From a virus, in IMG/VR virus record IMGVR_UViG_3300030103_001706, positions 1-24,605 of that record: a DNA stretch of 24,605 nucleotides; one strand, written 5' to 3'. Below, in pieces: positions 20,438-24,605 of this stretch. The notes under the pieces are model-generated. The model saw only the letters and a list, made by a program, of their open reading frames with translations. It was not told the origin of the DNA and searched no databases. Made by a program: the position numbers and the translations under genes. How positions within the stretch are numbered: the stretch's first letter is position 1; every line of letters begins with the position of its first letter.

Positions 20438-22882
20438 ATGGCTAACGATATTATAACCCCCCCAGCACCAGAAACTGCTACAGCATTAGAAGCAGAAGGA
20501 TATGAAACAACTATCCCTCAAGCTCCAGTTGTAGAAGAAGAAGAGGTAGAAGAAGATTTCTATACGCCGGAACTTGATGAAGCTATTGATGAAGAAATAA
20601 CATACCAGGATGAATATGGAGATTCGGCTGCAGGAATACAGACTTTTGTAGAAAGAGGCTTGAATGCTGGTCTAATGTCCTTTCCTGATCACTTGGCTAA
20701 AACTTTCGGTGGAAAAAAAGTAACAGACGCTTTAGCCACAAGAGCTAAAGAAAATCCTTATTGGGGCGGAATAGGAACAGGAGTAGGAATAGTAGCTCCT
20801 CTCGTACTTTCAGGAGGAACAAGTGCCTTAGCCAGAGGCGCACAAATTACTGGTGGTGGAGTATTAGCAGCTTCTAAGGCTGGTTTAGCAGTAGAGAATC
20901 TTACCCTTAAAGGGATACAGAAGATTGTAGGAAAACAGTACAGTAAAAAACTAGTTACTGATGTGTTAGCTAAAGGTATTGCCAAGGGTGCAGGTTCAGG
21001 TGTGGAAGGCTTCATGCTTGGAGGCGCACAGCTTATAAGTGAGAATGCTCTTGGAGATAAAGAATTTAATGGTGAAAATATTCTGGCTTATGGTGGACAT
21101 GGTGCCTTATGGGGTGGTCTTACAGGTGGAGCTTTTGGTATGGCTCCTGGAGTTTTTAAAAAAGGAGTAGAGGTTGTTGTTCCTGTTATTAAAAACAATA
21201 AAGTAGTACGGTATGCTACTAAAAAAATAAAAGACATAGGTGGAGATACTTTTAATAAAGTAAGACGGTCGTGGAAAATGGCAGGTCTTGATGATATTGA
21301 AATAGATCATATTCAGAAGAGTAGACCTTTTTTAGCTAATAATACTCCCCTTGTACTTAGGAAAGTAGCAGAGAAAGAAAACATGGGAGTATTCTCAAGA
21401 CCTATAACACTCTACAGAGGAGTAGAGAAGTTTAAGCAGAAATCTTTTCGAAACATAATAAAAACGCTAAGACAGATAGATGATGTAAAACAACCAGGTG
21501 GAAACTATCTTCCCACAAGACGTAGAGTAGCAGCACAAGTATCCAAAGAATTAGAAAATCTTAAAAAAGAAATGTCTGATGAATTTGGAAGCTCCTTAGA
21601 AGGTAGTTATGCGTCTAAAGTATCGGCTATTGATGATGCCATAAATACTTGGAACGATAAGATGATAGGGAAAGGTTCCTCTAAACAGTATAGTGCTACT
21701 GGTTTATGGAAAAGTAGAGTTCAATATGATAAAGTAGTTCCTCATGGTCAAGCTAAATTAACTGTTGCTCAAGCTATAGACCAAAGAATTGCTAAAGCTT
21801 TTAGAGATGAGCTAGACCTTGTATCTAAGGGCGCACCTGCAGAGTTAGGGCAAGGTTTAAAAAAATCTCTGCTAGATTATGGAACTGCTGCATCCTACAA
21901 CAATGCCCTAAATCAACACATCAAAACTAAAAGTGGAAAATTATGGGGTGATCTACAAGGAGGATTTCTAGGAGCCATGGCTGCTGAAATGGTTTCATTA
22001 GGAGGAGCTGTAGGTACTGGTCTATTTCTAAGGGCAACGGCTAAGTCAGACTTCTTCAATCGTATGGTAGTATTCTCTGGAATGGAGAAGGCTAATCAAT
22101 CAATTGGAAAAGGATTATGGAAAGGAACAAAAGACTTTTTAGCTAAGTCTAACTTTAAAGATGCTATAGTTCCAGTCTCTACTAAAATGTTCTTAGAATC
22201 TCCGTTAACATTCAAAGATGGAAAGAAGGCTAAGGATGAAAATGAGGCTATAGATAATATGGTAGAGAAGCTAGATACAGTTAAGGCTGAACCTTTGGCT
22301 TTATCTGAAGCCGCATCTAACCCTGTTATGTCCGTTTATGCTCCTAATACGTTTACCCATATGCAGAGTGTAGCAGCTAAAGCCTTGTTATTTTTAGACT
22401 CTAAGATGCCCAGGTTTACAGATGTTAATCCATTTACTAATAAAAAGTTCAAACCAACTACACAAGAATTATATAAAATCAAGAAGTATCTCTATGCTAT
22501 TGAAAACCCTATGAAAGTCTTTAAGGAGTTTAGTAAGGGCAATATAAGTAGAGAGAGTATAGAAGCCATAAGTTTTGTTTATCCTAATCTGTATAACAGA
22601 ATGAGGGTAGAAGTAATGAAAGAATTACAAGATAATCCTGATAGTATAGATTATAAACAAAGATTATTGTTAGGCACCCTATTAGACATGCCTACAGACT
22701 TAGCCTTAAAACCAGAAGCTATTAGCGCATTACAACAATACTATTCAGAATCAGCAGAGTCCAAAACAGGAGGATATCCTGGGGGAAATAAGGTCCCTAT
22801 CACAGCCGCTAGAGATATGAAAATGGCTAGTTCCATGGCTACCGAGTTAGAGAAGGTTCAAAACCCCTCCGCTTTTAAATAA
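20438..22882 (+). CDS. putative internal virion/ejection protein with Gly-rich membrane-active segments, 814 aa
   Basis: ATG 20438 follows TAAGGA at 20426-20431, 9 nt after the preceding stop. The first ~60 residues are acidic and Pro/Glu rich. Residues ~108-150 (YWGGIGTGVGIVAPLVLSGGTSALARGAQ and on), ~219-250 (GGHGALWGGLTGGAFGMAPG) and ~503-533 (GGFLGAMAAEMVSLGGAVGTGLF) are glycine-zipper-like hydrophobic stretches. These are typical of proteins that are stored soluble in the capsid and later insert into the cell envelope. Between them are charged helices (VAAQVSKELENLKKEMSDEFG, QAIDQRIAKAFRDELDLV). The last ~200 residues are helical and end SSMATELEKVQNPSAFK. No lytic enzyme motif is visible. 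It is the last of three giant genes in a row, consistent with a T7-like set of ejection proteins. Confidence 0.65.
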   Translation: MANDIITPPAPETATALEAEGYETTIPQAPVVEEEEVEEDFYTPELDEAIDEEITYQDEYGDSAAGIQTFVERGLNAGLMSFPDHLAKTFGGKKVTDALATRAKENPYWGGIGTGVGIVAPLVLSGGTSALARGAQITGGGVLAASKAGLAVENLTLKGIQKIVGKQYSKKLVTDVLAKGIAKGAGSGVEGFMLGGAQLISENALGDKEFNGENILAYGGHGALWGGLTGGAFGMAPGVFKKGVEVVVPVIKNNKVVRYATKKIKDIGGDTFNKVRRSWKMAGLDDIEIDHIQKSRPFLANNTPLVLRKVAEKENMGVFSRPITLYRGVEKFKQKSFRNIIKTLRQIDDVKQPGGNYLPTRRRVAAQVSKELENLKKEMSDEFGSSLEGSYASKVSAIDDAINTWNDKMIGKGSSKQYSATGLWKSRVQYDKVVPHGQAKLTVAQAIDQRIAKAFRDELDLVSKGAPAELGQGLKKSLLDYGTAASYNNALNQHIKTKSGKLWGDLQGGFLGAMAAEMVSLGGAVGTGLFLRATAKSDFFNRMVVFSGMEKANQSIGKGLWKGTKDFLAKSNFKDAIVPVSTKMFLESPLTFKDGKKAKDENEAIDNMVEKLDTVKAEPLALSEAASNPVMSVYAPNTFTHMQSVAAKALLFLDSKMPRFTDVNPFTNKKFKPTTQELYKIKKYLYAIENPMKVFKEFSKGNISRESIEAISFVYPNLYNRMRVEVMKELQDNPDSIDYKQRLLLGTLLDMPTDLALKPEAISALQQYYSESAESKTGGYPGGNKVPITAARDMKMASSMATELEKVQNPSAFK

Positions 22883-22906
22883 TAATAAAAGGACAAGGGT
22901 AGAAAC

Positions 22907-22924
22907 TAGAGACTATCCTCTCTA
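22907..22924 (+). other. hairpin in the gap after the giant-protein operon
   Basis: TAGAGA (22907-22912), a 6-nt loop CTATCC, TCTCTA (22919-22924): a perfect 6-bp inverted repeat without a following T-run, located in the 60-nt gap before GTG 22943. It may be an RNA processing or stabilising hairpin; it is not a classical terminator. Confidence 0.4.
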
Positions 22925-22942
22925 ACTCATAAGGAGTTTCCC

Positions 22943-23332
22943 GTGGGAAGAAAGAATATCATTTATACGTACAAAATGCTGGATGGTGTCGCTTTGGACA
23001 CTAGCACAGATAGTACGGCTACAGTTACAACAACTATAGATCATATGTCAATTAACATCGTGTGGGCTTCTGCAGCTAGTTCAGGACATACTGGAACGGT
23101 TGTGGTTCAGGGTACAAATTTAGACCCTGATGCTGCAGACTTTGTTGCCGGAGACTGGTTTGATTTAACCTTATCCGGTGGAGATATAACTCTCACTGGA
23201 GCTACTTCAGGCGAACATTTAGTAGTCTTTGATAAGATACCGTTTCGAGCCATAAGGCTTTCTTATACTAACTCAACACATAGCGCAGGTACTTTTAGTG
23301 CCATTATGTCTGCTAAAACTATAGGAGCTTAA
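22943..23332 (+). CDS. small beta-sandwich structural protein, 129 aa
   Basis: Starts at GTG 22943, 6 nt after AAGGAG (22931-22936), so a GTG start is well supported. The protein is all beta with alternating hydrophobics: ATVTTTIDHMSINIVW, GTVVVQGTNLDPDAADFVAGDW, ITLTGATSGEHLVVF, PFRAIRLSYTNSTHSAGTFSAIM, ending SAKTIGA. A strand pattern VQG(S/T)-x-D...W-x-x-L...PF-x-x-IRL-x-Y, followed by a GTF/GTL strand, is seen in small structural proteins of other phages. I recognise the pattern but know of no assigned function. It may be a decoration or tail-tip adaptor domain. It begins 60 nt after the giant proteins and ends 1 nt before the next gene, suggesting it works with the repeat-rich protein. 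Confidence 0.65.
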   Translation: MGRKNIIYTYKMLDGVALDTSTDSTATVTTTIDHMSINIVWASAASSGHTGTVVVQGTNLDPDAADFVAGDWFDLTLSGGDITLTGATSGEHLVVFDKIPFRAIRLSYTNSTHSAGTFSAIMSAKTIGA

Positions 23333-23333
23333 G

Positions 23334-24530
23334 ATGTCACAATTTATATTTCCACCTCTTACGGCTTCACTAGACTCCGAATCTTCCGATGGAGGATCAT
23401 TACCTTCAGCTATAATGATTGTAGGGGGTTATGATGGTGCTAATACTCAAGTTATAAAAACAGATGCAGATGGAAACCTTCAGGTTGATATCCTAAGTAG
23501 TTCTACAATTACCGTCACAGGTACAGTTACCCTAGGAGCAGGTACAGCAGCTTTTGGTAAGTTAAGTGCAAACTCCGGTGTAGATATAGGGGATGTAGAT
23601 GTTACGTCTTCTGCGCTGCCTTCAGGAGCCGCAACCTCGGCTTTGCAGGGTACAGCAAATGGAATCTTAACTACTATAGATGCCGATACTGGAAACATTG
23701 CAGGAGCCATATCTGGGACTGAGATGCAGGTTGACGTTGTAGCCGCATTACCAGCAGGTTCAAATGCCATTGGTAAACTAGCAGCTAACTCTGGTGTTGA
23801 TATTGGTGATGTTGATGTTACGTCATTACCAGCTTTACCAGCAGGTACAAACTCCATTGGTACAGTTGTTTTGGGAGCAGGTACAGCAGTTTTTGGTAAA
23901 TTAGCCGCAAACTCTGGAGTAGACATCGGGGATGTTACCCTGAATGCAGGTACAGCAGAAATTGGAAAACTAGCAGCAGGAACAGCTTCAATCGGTGTTT
24001 TAGGAGCAAACTCAGGCGTTGATATTGGTGATGTTACTTTAAACGCCGGAACAGCCGAAATAGGGAAACTAGCTGCAGGTACAGCTTCAATTGGTACAGT
24101 TATATTAGGAACTGGGAGTGCGCAAATAGGTAAACTAGCTGCAAACTCTGGAGTAGATATTGGTGATGTAGACGTTACCTCGTTACCTGCTCTAGCTTCA
24201 GGAACAAATACTATCGGTAAGGTAGATGTAAATGCCATAGCTCCTGTAGACTTTTTAGACGATGGACTTCAAGATACTAGTACGGACAACATTGCATCAA
24301 CTGGAACTGTTGTAGTTTCGAGTTTGGCAGCAGCTTGTACGGAAATAGAAATACAAGAGGACATTGGTGAATTTATGTCCATGCGTGTTGGAGGCGCAGT
24401 TAAAGCTTATTTGCCTCTAGGTGGTGGTAGAGTCAAAGTTACTCTAGCAGCTACTAACGCAGTACAATTATATAGTGAAACTGGAACAGCAATTGCAAGT
24501 GGTAAAATTGCCATTAACTTTCTTGGGTAA
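23334..24530 (+). CDS. repeat-rich tail fibre/spike-like protein, 398 aa
   Basis: ATG 23334 with AGGAG at 23323-23327. The N-terminal domain (~1-60) contains GGYDGANTQVIKTDADGNLQVDIL, a head common to phage structural proteins, where a V-D-G-x-N-T-Q-V-x-x-x-D-x-x-G-x-L-x-V strand pair precedes repeats. Residues ~62-300 are degenerate repeats built on ANSGVDIGDV (five copies, with Asn at 80, 152, 193, 226 and 271) alternating with TLNAGTAEIGKLAAGTASIG and TSLPALPAGTN elements. Such short Gly/Asp/Val-rich periodicity suggests a beta-solenoid shaft. The C-terminal ~95 residues (DDGLQDTSTDNIASTGTVV to IASGKIAINFLG) form a separate beta domain that may trimerise or bind a surface ligand. No protease or sugar-cleaving motif is seen. 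Confidence 0.7.
   Translation: MSQFIFPPLTASLDSESSDGGSLPSAIMIVGGYDGANTQVIKTDADGNLQVDILSSSTITVTGTVTLGAGTAAFGKLSANSGVDIGDVDVTSSALPSGAATSALQGTANGILTTIDADTGNIAGAISGTEMQVDVVAALPAGSNAIGKLAANSGVDIGDVDVTSLPALPAGTNSIGTVVLGAGTAVFGKLAANSGVDIGDVTLNAGTAEIGKLAAGTASIGVLGANSGVDIGDVTLNAGTAEIGKLAAGTASIGTVILGTGSAQIGKLAANSGVDIGDVDVTSLPALASGTNTIGKVDVNAIAPVDFLDDGLQDTSTDNIASTGTVVVSSLAAACTEIEIQEDIGEFMSMRVGGAVKAYLPLGGGRVKVTLAATNAVQLYSETGTAIASGKIAINFLG
23571..24170 (+). repeat. degenerate tandem repeat array in the fibre-like gene
   Basis: Five copies of a 30-nt element coding ANSGVDIGDV, with the Asn codons at 23571, 23787, 23910, 24009 and 24144, all in frame and no two identical in DNA. Interleaved elements code NAGTAEIGKLAAGTASIG twice with the same amino acids but 9 of 18 codons different. 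A further TSLPAL element is repeated near 23821 and 24178. Confidence 0.9.
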
Positions 24531-24554
24531 CACCAACTAGTCGGAGGACTACAA

Positions 24555-24605
24555 ATGCCAGCAGCGATTTTTAACGGAAGTTATGTAAAAGTCCTAAAGG
24601 ACGAA
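24555..24605 (+). CDS. start of a further gene, cut by the window end
   Basis: ATG 24555 follows GGAGG at 24543-24547. The first 17 residues are MPAAIFNGSYVKVLKDE and the frame is open to the window edge. Short N-termini with an FNG-x-x-VK-x-LK pattern occur in phage structural or tail proteins, as I recall, but too little is visible to assign a function. The 24-nt gap and strong ribosome site show it belongs to the same operon. Confidence 0.6.
   Translation, partial: MPAAIFNGSYVKVLKDE

Noticed and set aside
23571-24170. Possible CRISPR-like repeat array
   Set aside because: Repeats are in frame, degenerate at synonymous sites and unevenly spaced, with coding rather than unique spacers.
23480-24238. 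Long antisense open frame (252 codons) across the fibre repeats
   Set aside because: It is the mirror of a Gly/Ala/Asp-rich repeat gene whose codon pattern avoids stops on the other strand. It has no convincing ribosome site, and the + strand protein has clear domain structure.

Overview
The window is a contiguous stretch of the structural (virion) module of an AT-rich, tailed double-stranded DNA bacteriophage. All genes I can support lie on the + strand and are tightly packed, with gaps of 0-75 nt, several stop/start overlaps and strong Shine-Dalgarno sequences. There is a large terminase, portal, scaffold and HK97-type capsid protein, followed by an adaptor-like protein, a gp10/nozzle-like protein and very large internal (ejection) protein candidates. 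I see no tape-measure, tail-tube or sheath gene, which points to a short-tailed (podovirus-like) phage. The host cannot be named from this sequence. Low GC (about 35-38% by eye), a 2OG-Fe(II) oxygenase beside the packaging genes and KGG/DGEFV motifs in the virion proteins recall aquatic or marine phages of Gram-negative bacteria, but that is inference.

Layout. 1-3282: packaging side, with the 3' end of a ClpP-type serine protease, a small unknown protein, a 2OG-Fe(II) oxygenase, TerL (TTG start, overlapping the oxygenase) and a small acidic protein between TerL and portal. 3292-7410: head assembly (portal, scaffold, major capsid protein), closed by an intrinsic terminator. 7485-8197: a two-gene cassette (candidate decoration protein and a small charged protein), closed by a second terminator with almost the same stem. 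8232-13396: head-tail adaptor-like protein, two small beta-rich tail proteins and a 1129-aa nozzle-like protein. 13424-22882: a GNAT-like protein coupled by ATGA to a run of three very large putative internal/ejection proteins (1081, 1140 and 814 aa). 22943-24605: a small beta protein, a repeat-rich 398-aa protein resembling tail fibres or spikes, and the start of one more gene.

The most unusual element is a complete 129-aa Hint (mini-intein-like) domain inside the 1081-aa protein. It has Cys1, a TxxH motif and a terminal His-Asn, but is followed by Phe rather than Cys/Ser/Thr. It therefore looks like a bacterial-intein-like (BIL) domain that may cleave the protein into 235- and 717-residue parts rather than splice it in the classical way. 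The same protein carries a poly-Gly linker, a DGEFV motif typical of phage tape-measure-like proteins, two immediately adjacent 66/68-aa repeats and a second, separated duplication that ends each time in GGKV. The upstream GNAT-like gene is translationally coupled to this very Lys-rich protein.

There is no stretch over 300 bases without a gene. I saw no tRNA, CRISPR array, insertion sequence, integrase or lysis gene.
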